Notes under the pieces: model-generated | The model's database searches: none | The model's input: the letters and a program-made list of their open reading frames with translations, nothing else | What the model was told of the DNA's origin: nothing | Made by a program: the position numbers and the translations under genes | DNA from: JAYPWI01 sp038135065 | Lineage (GTDB): Bacteria > Actinomycetota > Acidimicrobiia > Acidimicrobiales > Poriferisodalaceae | DNA: 27,054 bases | Direction: 5' to 3' | NCBI GenBank assembly: GCA_038135065.1 | Contig: JAYPWI010000040.1 | Coordinates: 1 to 27,054 of the forward strand | Shown here: piece by piece, positions 15,125-22,776 of the stretch | How the letters are laid out: every line of letters begins with the position of its first letter | How positions within the stretch are numbered: position 1 is the first letter of the stretch

Positions 15125-15850
15125 TCAGAAGGTGATGTCGGCCTGCCACTGAACCAGCAGGTCCTCGTCTCCGAAGACTTCGAGCTGTGACGGTGGAACT
15201 CGACCCCACACGAACAGCAGAAGATCGCTAGCCGGTCCGCGGGCTGCCACGTCACCCTTGGCGTGGGTCCGCTCGACGTCGATACCGGTCGGCGTGCGGG
15301 TGATGACCCACTCACCGGGTCCGTCGGTGGCATGGAAGTGGAGTGTTTCGCCATTGCCAGCGAACACATCGGGCCGACGATCTCCGATGAAGTGGTCCAG
15401 GTATTCGTCGATGCCGATGATCGCGAGCTCGGGGTCGATAGGGCTCGGATGACCAAGTGCATTGCGCGCATCCCACAGGTGCATGGTCGCTTCCTGGCAC
15501 ATACGTCGCATCCAGAATGCTGCAGTGGACCACCGAGGGCTGAATGTCCAGCACTCACCGTCCGGACCCAGGCGGGAGAGCAGGTGGTGCAGTTCGGTGA
15601 CGGCATGAGCGTGCCAATCCGAGAGGATCTTCGAGGTGGGTTCGAGCGCTGGATCCCCGAGAGGGAGTCGATTACCAGCTTCGATCGAGCCTTTGACCAG
15701 GCTCCACACCTGACAACAGTGGGTGATCAGTCGCTCAAGGCTCCATCCATCGCAGGTTGGTACGGCAATCGATAGATCTTCGGTAGCCGCGATTTCGCTG
15801 AGATGGTCACCTGCGATCGCAAGGTGATGGAGTTCATCATTCGGAGTCAT
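15125..15850 (-). CDS. Mycothiol-dependent maleylpyruvate isomerase (MDMPI)/DinB-family protein
   Basis: This 241-residue protein has the MDMPI N-terminal four-helix domain: DGWSLERLITHCCQVWSLV with H44, then a CQEATMHLWDAR segment with E120 and H124. H, E and H match the metal triad of mycothiol-dependent maleylpyruvate isomerase. A C-terminal beta-rich domain (about 150-241) matches MDMPI_C. The enzyme class uses mycothiol or related thiols for isomerase or transferase chemistry, but the substrate cannot be read from sequence. ATG at 15850 is selected over an upstream ATG at 15925. It overlaps the ATPase 3' end by 14 bp. It is convergent with the sigma gene. Confidence 0.8.
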   Translation of the reverse strand: MTPNDELHHLAIAGDHLSEIAATEDLSIAVPTCDGWSLERLITHCCQVWSLVKGSIEAGNRLPLGDPALEPTSKILSDWHAHAVTELHHLLSRLGPDGECWTFSPRWSTAAFWMRRMCQEATMHLWDARNALGHPSPIDPELAIIGIDEYLDHFIGDRRPDVFAGNGETLHFHATDGPGEWVITRTPTGIDVERTHAKGDVAARGPASDLLLFVWGRVPPSQLEVFGDEDLLVQWQADITF

Positions 15851-18173
15851 TGGATTCCTCGGGAAGGTCGGGCCGTGACCATGGTGCCAGGGCAGAGATT
15901 CCGACGAGCAATAGGGCTCCGCCACCGATTGCCAGCGCGATGATCAACCAGGCCGTGGTGGGCGGACTGTCCAGAACGAAGTACTCCCGGGTGACGTCAG
16001 TGGTCATGGCAACGACGTAGCAGGCGACCATCGCGGCGATGAGAACGATGTGACGGCGTCGGAGTGGATGGGCCATCACTGCCAGGACAGCCAGGCCCAA
16101 CCCCAGCAGAACGATGGTTGCTCCGGTGCGGGCCTGTTCGAGGCTTGTCTCGTTCGACGATCGCAACCACAGGTAGGTACCGAAGGTGGCTGCGGCTGCG
16201 ATCGTCCCTGCGGGGAGGGAGAACACCATGACTCTGCGCAGGAAGCCGGGTCGTGCCCGTGAGGTCTCGGGAGCCAGGGCCAGGATGAAGCCGGGCAGGC
16301 CGATGCTGAACGTGCCGATCAGGGTCAGGTGACGGGGGAGGAAGGGGAACGGCACCCCGGCGAGTCCCGTGAGGGCGGCGAGAAGAACGGCGTAGGTGGC
16401 TTTGACGACGAAGAGGTTCGCTACACGTTCGATGTTGTTGATCACCCGGCGACCTTCAGCCAGGGCGATGGGGAGGGTGGCGAACCTGTTGTCGAGCAGG
16501 GTCAACTCGGCGACGGCCCGACTGGCCGAGCTGCCCGACCCCATGGCGATACCCATGTCGGCGTCCTTGAGGGCCAGCACGTCGTTCACCCCGTCGCCCG
16601 TCATGGCCACGACTCGTCCTTCCGCTTGTAAGGCATGGACCATCGAGCGTTTCTGGTGAGGGGAGACTCGCCCGAAGACAATGGTGTCGTCCATGACGCC
16701 AGCGAGGTCGGCAGGTTCGTCGCCCAACCCCCGTGCGTCGATCCAACGATCTGCATCGGGAATACCTGCTCGACGCGCCACCGCGGCAACCGTTGCCGGG
16801 TGATCTCCCGAGATCACCCGGAGACCGATCCCCTGTCCGACCAGGTACTGGAGAATCTCTGCCGCGTCCTCGCGGAGTTCGTCGTCGAGCAGCACCAGGG
16901 CGACCGTTCGAATGTTCGGCGGCAGACGTTCGGCGTCGGGCTGGTCACCCACCGCAAGTGCGATGACCCGTCGACCCTGTGCTGCGTGGTCGGCGACTCG
17001 GTCGGCGACGGCTTGGTCATCGGCCAGGATGTCGGGTGCACCGAGGTACCAGGTCGAACCGTCATCGAATGACGTCGATGACCATTTGCGTGCGCTGTTG
17101 AAGGGAACCCGATCGGTGACGTTGGCTCCTCCCGGACGATCGAAGACCTGTCCGATGGCTGCCAAGGTCGCATTGGGGGAGGGATCGGCTGCGACCAGGT
17201 CGGCGAGAGTCGTCGATGGATCGCTGTCGTCGAGTACATCGAGCTCACCGAAGACGATCCGACCTGTGGTGATGGTCCCGGTCTTGTCGAGGCACAGGAC
17301 ATCCACGCGGGCCAGCAACTCGACGGAGGCCAATTCCTTGGCCAGGGCTTGCTTGCGAGCAAGGGCCAGGACACCGACCACGAAAGCAATGCTGGTCAAC
17401 AGGACCAGGCCGTCGGGAACCATGGCAACTGCGGCGGCAACCGTGCCCTGGAGTGCGTCCTGCCAGCGGTCTTCGGTGGAGAAAAGCGAGACAGCCAACA
17501 GACCTGCGGCGGGTGGGATGATCCAGGTCAGCCAACGTAGGAGCAGGTTGATCCCGTTGCGGAGCTCGCTGTTGACCAGTTGAAACCGGCGCGCTTGTTC
17601 CGACAGGGACACGGCGTAGGCCTCGGCCCCGATATGGGTGGCCTGCATGTGGCCCTGACCGGCAACGACGAAGCTGCCAGACAGCACACGATCGCCCTGG
17701 CGCTTGCCGATCGCATCCGACTCTCCCGTCAGCAGTGATTCATCGATCTCGAGGCCATCGGAGTCGATCACGACACCATCGACGACGACCTGGTCCCCGG
17801 GTTCGAGCCGGAGAATGTCATCGAGCACGACCCGGTCGGTAGGGGACTCGATGATCTCGCCATCTCTCAGCAGACGGGCACGGGGAGCGCTGAGGACGGC
17901 AAGTCGATCAAGCGCGCGCTTTGCTCGGACTTCTTGGGTGATGCCAACGACGGTGTTGCTCACGATCACTCCTGCGAACAGGGCGTCACCAGGCTTGCCG
18001 GCGATGAAGATGAGGACGAGCAGGGTCGTCATGATCATGTTCACCGGTGTGAGGGTGTTGGCCCGGATGATCTCGGGGATCGATCTCGACGGGCCGTCCG
18101 GCACGAGGTTGATCGCGCCTCGCCGCTCACGATCTCGCACCTCGTCGCTGGTCAATCCCCGTGGCAGTGTCAA
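15837..18173 (-). CDS. CtpE-like P-type cation-transporting ATPase
   Basis: This protein has about 778 residues. It has an N-terminal cytoplasmic and paired membrane region, actuator LLTGESDAIG, a VPDGLVLLTSIAFVVGV membrane segment and the phosphorylation motif CLDKTGTITTG (Asp near residue 293). It also has ISGDHPATV and the hinge MTGDGVNDVLALKDADMGIA. Six more hydrophobic segments end the protein. The architecture and the LLTSIAFVVGV region resemble mycobacterial CtpE, a calcium uptake ATPase, but the ion is not proven. The frame is open upstream to 18413 across the lgt start, so the start is taken as TTG at 18173 with AGGAG 6 bases before it. The position of PEGL in related pumps reads PDGL here. 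Confidence 0.82.
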   Translation of the reverse strand: MTLPRGLTSDEVRDRERRGAINLVPDGPSRSIPEIIRANTLTPVNMIMTTLLVLIFIAGKPGDALFAGVIVSNTVVGITQEVRAKRALDRLAVLSAPRARLLRDGEIIESPTDRVVLDDILRLEPGDQVVVDGVVIDSDGLEIDESLLTGESDAIGKRQGDRVLSGSFVVAGQGHMQATHIGAEAYAVSLSEQARRFQLVNSELRNGINLLLRWLTWIIPPAAGLLAVSLFSTEDRWQDALQGTVAAAVAMVPDGLVLLTSIAFVVGVLALARKQALAKELASVELLARVDVLCLDKTGTITTGRIVFGELDVLDDSDPSTTLADLVAADPSPNATLAAIGQVFDRPGGANVTDRVPFNSARKWSSTSFDDGSTWYLGAPDILADDQAVADRVADHAAQGRRVIALAVGDQPDAERLPPNIRTVALVLLDDELREDAAEILQYLVGQGIGLRVISGDHPATVAAVARRAGIPDADRWIDARGLGDEPADLAGVMDDTIVFGRVSPHQKRSMVHALQAEGRVVAMTGDGVNDVLALKDADMGIAMGSGSSASRAVAELTLLDNRFATLPIALAEGRRVINNIERVANLFVVKATYAVLLAALTGLAGVPFPFLPRHLTLIGTFSIGLPGFILALAPETSRARPGFLRRVMVFSLPAGTIAAAATFGTYLWLRSSNETSLEQARTGATIVLLGLGLAVLAVMAHPLRRRHIVLIAAMVACYVVAMTTDVTREYFVLDSPPTTAWLIIALAIGGGALLLVGISALAPWSRPDLPEESNDSE

Positions 18174-18254
18174 CCCGGCTCCTGTTCGTGAGGAGGTAGG
18201 AGGCTCCCGTTCGGCGTCGCTTCCGCTGGATAGGGTGCCAAGTACAGAACGCCC

Positions 18255-19070
18255 ATGATTGCATCCATTCCAAGCCCTCCCGCCGACAGCATCGAAATCG
18301 GACCGCTCGATCTGCGGGCCTATGGGGTGTTGATTGCCATTGGGGTGATCGTTGCGGTGCAAATCACGGCTCGTCGATGGGCCAAGGCGGGGCAGGATCC
18401 AGAGGTCATCCACCAGCTTTCACTGTGGGCCGTGGTCGGTGGCGTAGTTGGGGCACGGCTCTACCACGTGATCACCGATATCGACCGGTTCGTCGGCCGG
18501 TGGGGTGATATTCCCAAGATCTGGCAGGGAGGTCTGGGTATCTGGGGCGCGATCGGTGGGGGGGCCTGTGCTGTGTTGATCCTGGCTCGCCGCAGGGGAT
18601 ACGACATACCTGGCCTGCTCGACGCCACTGCTCCGGCGTTGCCGGTGGCTCAGGCCATCGGTCGATTCGGCAACTACTTCAACCAGGAATTGTTCGGCAG
18701 GCCTACCGATGTGCCGTGGGGGATCGAAATCGACGCGCGTCACCGTCCCGTGGAGCATCTGACGGAACCGGTGTTTCATCCGACGTTCCTCTACGAGGCT
18801 CTCTGGAACCTTGGGGTGGCCGGCGCCGTCATCTGGCTCGTGCCTCGGGTGCTGCCCCAGTTGCGGCGCGGTGCATCGTTTGCCGTGTATGTGTTCCTGT
18901 ACACGGTCGGCCGATTCTGGATCGAACTACTGCGGTCCGATGCGGCCAACACCATCGGCGGAGTCAGGGTCAATGTCTGGGTGTCTGCTCTGGTGGGAAC
19001 GGCTGCCCTCGTCGTAGTGATCCGCTGTCGGGAAGCCAGCGACAACGAGACGCCGCCAGTCCTCAACTGA
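18255..19070 (+). CDS. lgt: Prolipoprotein diacylglyceryl transferase
   Basis: This 271-residue polytopic membrane enzyme transfers diacylglycerol from phosphatidylglycerol to the lipobox cysteine of prolipoproteins. It shows GPLDLRAYGVLIAIGV near the N-terminus, IWQGGLGIWGAIGGG (about 95-109; a Gln replaces the His found in E. coli), the lgt signature GRFGNYFNQELFGRPTDVPWG (about 136-156) and the C-terminal YTVGRFWIELLRSD with the conserved arginine. It is divergent from the ATPase with an 81-bp gap. No strong Shine-Dalgarno is seen upstream of the ATG. Confidence 0.96.
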   Translation: MIASIPSPPADSIEIGPLDLRAYGVLIAIGVIVAVQITARRWAKAGQDPEVIHQLSLWAVVGGVVGARLYHVITDIDRFVGRWGDIPKIWQGGLGIWGAIGGGACAVLILARRRGYDIPGLLDATAPALPVAQAIGRFGNYFNQELFGRPTDVPWGIEIDARHRPVEHLTEPVFHPTFLYEALWNLGVAGAVIWLVPRVLPQLRRGASFAVYVFLYTVGRFWIELLRSDAANTIGGVRVNVWVSALVGTAALVVVIRCREASDNETPPVLN

Positions 19071-19088
19071 CGAAGTTTCGGCCGACAT
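19063..19088 (+). promoter_or_regulatory. Candidate FliA/WhiG-type promoter before the 112-aa gene
   Basis: TCAA (19063-19066), 14 bp and GCCGACAT (19081-19088) resemble TAAA-N15-GCCGATAA, 40 bp before the ATG at 19129. A CCTCAA and CGGCCGA pair also occurs before the first sigma gene, with a spacing 2 bp longer. It overlaps the lgt 3' end. Confidence 0.25.
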
Positions 19089-19128
19089 TCCACGAGCGGG
19101 GGCACACCGATGTCCCTCGGGAGTGCTC

Positions 19129-19467
19129 ATGAGTTCGTTCGATCAACTGGAAGCGCAGTATCGACAGACGGCGCTGGCTGAGTTGCAGGCAATCGGTCTC
19201 TCCCGTGGAGGACCGGTCACCTGTCACGCACTCGACGGGTTGGTCCGAATCAGCGAGATGGCGCACGCCTTGCGTCATCGACGAACCTCGTACCTGCTCG
19301 ACATCGCGCTGGACGTCGCCCGAGCAGAGATAGCCGGTGACACTGGGCCTGTGCCGTCAGGTCTGTGGGAGCGGACCGATCGAGCGCTGGAGCGGCTCAT
19401 CTCGGGTGGCCGCCCGGACCCACGGGTAGCCCGTGATCTGGTCACTGCTGTGAACAGCGACTGCTGA
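19129..19467 (+). CDS. Uncharacterised 112-residue soluble protein
   Basis: No family is recognised. It is charged and probably mostly helical, with no membrane segment or signal peptide, and it ends in Ser-Asp-Cys. The sequence EAQYRQTALAELQAIGLSRG and the later LDIALDVARAEIAG look like amphipathic helices. The ATG at 19129 is preferred over GTG 19123 because GGGAG lies 5 bases before it. It is convergent with the second sigma factor and separated from it by 26 bp, so a regulatory link such as an anti-sigma role is possible but unsupported by homology. Confidence 0.6.
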   Translation: MSSFDQLEAQYRQTALAELQAIGLSRGGPVTCHALDGLVRISEMAHALRHRRTSYLLDIALDVARAEIAGDTGPVPSGLWERTDRALERLISGGRPDPRVARDLVTAVNSDC

Positions 19468-19472
19468 TCGCA

Positions 19473-19489
19473 GTCGACGGCCGGTCGAC
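19473..19489. terminator. Candidate hairpin between convergent genes
   Basis: GTCGAC (19473-19478) and GTCGAC (19484-19489) form a 6-bp stem with a 5-base GC loop. It sits exactly in the 26-bp gap between the convergent 112-aa gene and the sigma gene. There is no T-run, so it would be a weak bidirectional terminator. Confidence 0.3.
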
Positions 19490-19493
19490 GGGT

Positions 19494-20375
19494 TCAACCT
19501 GCCAGGCTGGCGTCGCGCTCGGACGGAGGCGCTGACAGCGACTCGAGCCGGGTCAACCAGGTGCTCTTCTCGGCCATGGAGGCCAGATAGGCGGTTCTGC
19601 TTCGGCGACCGGGTGCCGAGCTCGGTACGTCCTCGACGAAGTCGTAGAGCGTTCCGAAGAAGGCGCGCATCGCGTTGACTGCTTCGGCCCTGATCTGACT
19701 GACCCGGGCCTCTGTCACGCCCAGCGTCTCTGCGATCGTCTGGAGCATCTCGCCCTCGAGGTAGTAGCGACGCACGACGTCACGTTGGAGGTCGGGTAGT
19801 TCGTCGATGGCTGAGATGAGGGTTCCCAACATTTCCCGGTTGGAGAGGGTTTCCTCGGGGAGGAGTTCGGCGCTGCGCTCCTCGATCCGTTCGCCGAGTG
19901 GTACTCGCTCGGGGTCCTCCTGGTCGAGATGGAGGAGGGAGGAGTTGACGGCGGCCGTGCGACGGGAGCGCAGCTCCTCGATGTCGATGCCGATGAGGGT
20001 GCACAATTCCTCGTCGGTTGGCTTACGGCCTTCGGCGATCTCGAAGCGGTCTTCGGCGGTGTGTACTTCGCGCATGCGGCGGCGGAGCGATCGCACGGCC
20101 CAGTCACGCTTTCGGGTGGAGTCGATGATCGAGCCACGGATTCGGATGGCCGCGTAACGGTGGAACGGGATACCTGTCTCCGCCCGGTAGCTACGAGAAG
20201 CCTCGACCAGCCCGGTGGCACCGGCTGACCACAGTTCGTTGCGATCCACGTGCCGGGGATACCTGGCCGCAACCTGGTTCACGATCTGCTGCACGAGCTC
20301 GATGTTGGCCGCGGCCAGATCATTCGGATCGCCGATGGTGTCGGTACTTCGTTGCGTCCGTCGTCGTTCGGTCAT
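19494..20375 (-). CDS. FliA/WhiG-type sigma factor (paralogue 2)
   Basis: This 293-residue group 3 sigma factor has region 2 with LVQQIVNQVAARYPRHVDRNE, GATGLVEASRSYR and FHRYAAIRIRGSIIDSTRKRDWAVRS. It has region 3 GRKPTDEELCTLIGIDIEEL and region 4 LPDLQRDVVRRYYLEGEMLQTIAETLGVTEARVSQIRAEAV. It is clearly paralogous to the sigma factor at 14216. A tail of about 60 residues follows region 4 and carries Y263-x9-W273-x2-R, the same pattern as the paralogue. ATG at 20375 is preferred because GGAGG is 9 bases upstream. An in-frame GTG lies two codons earlier, only 3 bases from the Shine-Dalgarno sequence. It is divergent from the GGDEF gene, with a 320-bp control region between them. Confidence 0.9.
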   Translation of the reverse strand: MTERRRTQRSTDTIGDPNDLAAANIELVQQIVNQVAARYPRHVDRNELWSAGATGLVEASRSYRAETGIPFHRYAAIRIRGSIIDSTRKRDWAVRSLRRRMREVHTAEDRFEIAEGRKPTDEELCTLIGIDIEELRSRRTAAVNSSLLHLDQEDPERVPLGERIEERSAELLPEETLSNREMLGTLISAIDELPDLQRDVVRRYYLEGEMLQTIAETLGVTEARVSQIRAEAVNAMRAFFGTLYDFVEDVPSSAPGRRSRTAYLASMAEKSTWLTRLESLSAPPSERDASLAG

Positions 20376-20695
20376 GTTCACCGCCCTCCTCGACCGGGGC
20401 TATGTCCCGGAGCCGGTTCCAGTCCCCCGTCGTTCGAAAGGCCAGGCGCAAAAGCACATTTGCGCGTTCAGTGCCACGCCGAGTGGCGGTGGTGGGGTTC
20501 TGCACAGTGTGGCGAATTGATCCCTACAGGGGTGGGATGGGTCACACCATGACTACTGTCATTGGAGCAGCGTGCGATGCTGGGGGGCGGTCGCTGGGAG
20601 TTTGAAAAAAACTTTTCCGCAACCGCTTATCCGCTCAGCTGGGTGGTCGACATCACCTGCCGAGGAGACCCGCATCGCGGGGTGAGGAGACACCG
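20376..20695. promoter_or_regulatory. Divergent control region, sigma paralogue 2/GGDEF-like gene
   Basis: This 320-bp region has no gene. It includes an A-rich stretch (about 20603-20612) with a short hairpin (AGTTT/AAACT, near 20599-20613). It also holds a duplicated GAGGAGAC (20662-20669 and 20684-20691) that flanks CCCGCATCGCGGGG. The second copy is the Shine-Dalgarno of the GGDEF-like gene. No promoter can be named with confidence. Confidence 0.5.
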
Positions 20696-21286
20696 ATGAC
20701 CGATACCGGCACGGACCAGCGCATCAGCTATCTGGAAGCGGAGCTAGCAGCCGCCCGAGCAGAGATCAACCGGCTCGAACTGCAACTGTCGGTGTTCACC
20801 AGCACCGATCCGCTCACCGGCCTGTCCAATCGGAATGGCATCCTCGATGCGCTCCAAGGGGCGATCGACCGCCAGCACCGGATGACCGAGCCGTATTGCG
20901 TCGTGATGTTGCGGTTCCCCCAGTTGGACGGCTTGAAGGCATCGCTCGTCGAGGACGATCTCGAGGAAGCACTTCGGCACCTCGGAGCCATCGTGGCAGC
21001 TGGATTGCGCACAGTGGATTCCGTCGGTCGGATTGATGACACGACCTTCGTTGCCGTGTTGACCAACTGCCCGGGGGAGTTCGTCGACGTCGTGATCAAC
21101 CGGTCGTTGGAGTCGATCCGCGCCCTTCCCTTGTCGGCAGGTGCATCTGAGTTCGTGCTCGACCCCGTAGTGGTGGCGCTCATGAGTGGTCCCGAACCGG
21201 CTGGTGGAGCGGAACTGGTCCTGGCCCAGGGGTGTGACGTACTTGATTCGTCATCTGCCGGCGACGGCGTGATCATCGCGCTCTAA
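20696..21286 (+). CDS. Degenerate GGDEF-domain protein
   Basis: The protein has 196 residues. Residues 8-34 form a coiled coil (YLEAELAAARAEINRLELQL). It is followed by TDPLTGLSNRNGILDAL, the conserved start of GGDEF (diguanylate cyclase) domains. The active-site loop is changed: the position of GGDEF reads IDDTTF around residues 113-118, and the metal-binding Asp near 72-78 is not conserved. It is therefore unlikely to make cyclic-di-GMP and may be a sensor or scaffold. The gene begins at an ATG after GAGGAGAC. Its TAA is in the same frame as the next ORF, with no start between for 48 bases. Confidence 0.8.
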   Translation: MTDTGTDQRISYLEAELAAARAEINRLELQLSVFTSTDPLTGLSNRNGILDALQGAIDRQHRMTEPYCVVMLRFPQLDGLKASLVEDDLEEALRHLGAIVAAGLRTVDSVGRIDDTTFVAVLTNCPGEFVDVVINRSLESIRALPLSAGASEFVLDPVVVALMSGPEPAGGAELVLAQGCDVLDSSSAGDGVIIAL

Positions 21287-21334
21287 TCGGTTGGCCGTGC
21301 TGAAGTCGGACTGTTCGGGGCCGACGATGCAGGT

Positions 21335-22633
21335 GTGGACGTATCGCCATCCGACATCGAGCTGAATGCCCACACGGTCGCGGGTTTCGAGCTTCGGGCG
21401 ACGGTGTGTTTGGCGAGTGATCGTCCCGGTTTGGCGGCCGGCTACCTCCAACTCGCGGCTGATGTGGCAAGCCGGAACCATCCCGGATGGTTCGCTTCGC
21501 CACCTCTCGAGGAGATGATCCAGCAACTCGCCGCGTACCTACCGGTACCCGATCGGGGTGGTGACCCGAACGGCCATATCACCCATGTCCTAGCGGGTGA
21601 AGCAGGGACTTTGATCCACGATGCGCGGAACTGGTGGCGTCTCGATCCTGAGGCCCGCCTGGTTGCATTGCCCGATGGACAGGATGGCCCGCTCGACGGT
21701 GCTGCGGAGCTCAGGCAGCAGTGTGTGGGGTCCTCCCTTGTAGTTCTCCACGGAGACGGGGCAGCGTTGGCCCCTCTGATTGCGTTGGCTGGTTGGCCTG
21801 AGGGTCCACCTGTCGTGATGGTGGAACCAGCGCATCTGTCGTTCTGGGCTGGCACCGGCGTCGTCAGAGCGGTCCTGCATCACTCCGACACGGCGGCTGC
21901 CCTGGCTGCTGAGCGTCGCTGTCAGGCTCCCGGTCGAGGGGTGCTCGTCGATCAGCGGGATCTCCAGTTTCCCGACCGGCTGTTGCAGCTCCTGGTGTCC
22001 GTGCGTGCTCGGGTTGCAGCGTGGGGTGCTCCCGAAGTGCCGTCGGCCGTGCTCCCGGCTCGACCGAGTCTGGTGGACCTACGGGTCCTTCAACGGCAGA
22101 TTCACGACGAGGTCGCCGATGGTGTTCCCGGTGCGCTCCGGAGGTGGCGGCTCCCACGTGAGATCACCAACCGCCCCGCCTGGGTGCTGCTGGCTCGCCA
22201 GCCAGCGCGGGCACTACGCCTGATTCGTTCGCTCCTCGAACAGGACCAAGAGGTGGCGCCGGACCTTGTTTTGGTCGATATCGATGGCTCGGGTCTGTTC
22301 AACCCCTTGATCGGTGATCTCGCCGGAATCGTCGAGCTCATCGAACCGGATCGCCCGCTGACGGTCGACGAGGCCACCTATCTGGCAGTTCGTCGACTGG
22401 CCAGTGATCAGATCCTGATCACGACTGATGGGGTCGAACCCACCGGTGAGGTCATTCGGAGCCTGGAGTGTGAGCTCGAATCGGGGGCTGGGGCTGTGCA
22501 TCTTGCTGCGCTTCCCGACGGAGAGTGGCTCGAAGTGCGGTTGAATCCCCGTCACGTGGGCTGGCCGCGGCCCATTCCGCTGGGGTCTCCGACATTCAGC
22601 CCCCTGCCGAGCAGCGGTGTCCGCGGCGTGTGA
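21335..22633 (+). CDS. Glycosyltransferase-like protein, unusual two-part architecture
   Basis: The protein has 432 residues from GTG 21335 and no clear family assignment. Residues about 125-205 (SSLVVLHGDGAALAPLIALA, PVVMVEPAHLSFWAGTGVVR, ERRCQAPGRGVLV) resemble the middle of glycosyltransferases that read PVVFVNHADHVFWLG. Residues about 275-315 (WVLLARQPARALRLIRSLLE then PDLVLVDIDGSG) resemble the start of a GT-A (family 2) fold. No DxD or catalytic residue can be named. The start is uncertain: no Shine-Dalgarno sequence is seen, and the frame is open back to the TAA of the previous gene. It might be a single gene with the GGDEF-like protein, split by that stop. Confidence 0.5.
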   Translation: MDVSPSDIELNAHTVAGFELRATVCLASDRPGLAAGYLQLAADVASRNHPGWFASPPLEEMIQQLAAYLPVPDRGGDPNGHITHVLAGEAGTLIHDARNWWRLDPEARLVALPDGQDGPLDGAAELRQQCVGSSLVVLHGDGAALAPLIALAGWPEGPPVVMVEPAHLSFWAGTGVVRAVLHHSDTAAALAAERRCQAPGRGVLVDQRDLQFPDRLLQLLVSVRARVAAWGAPEVPSAVLPARPSLVDLRVLQRQIHDEVADGVPGALRRWRLPREITNRPAWVLLARQPARALRLIRSLLEQDQEVAPDLVLVDIDGSGLFNPLIGDLAGIVELIEPDRPLTVDEATYLAVRRLASDQILITTDGVEPTGEVIRSLECELESGAGAVHLAALPDGEWLEVRLNPRHVGWPRPIPLGSPTFSPLPSSGVRGV

Positions 22634-22776
22634 TCGACGAAAAACCCGTGCGATAAACAACGAAGATCACCGAAATGCAGTGGAAGTTGTTCCACACTGG
22701 CCTGTGTGCCCGATTGGGCGGTCCCCACGACTGAGGTGACCGGCATGTCGCCGGAAGCCAGGGAAGCAGGCAACTG

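Noticed and set aside
18174..18413. Upstream extension of the P-type ATPase (80 extra residues)
   Set aside because: The extension crosses the lgt start on the other strand and has no P-type ATPase features. A TTG with a Shine-Dalgarno sequence lies downstream.
20580..20695. Cyclic-dinucleotide riboswitch before the GGDEF-like gene
   Set aside because: I could not find the conserved core of the known c-di-GMP or c-di-AMP riboswitches. Only a short hairpin and a duplicated 8-mer are visible.
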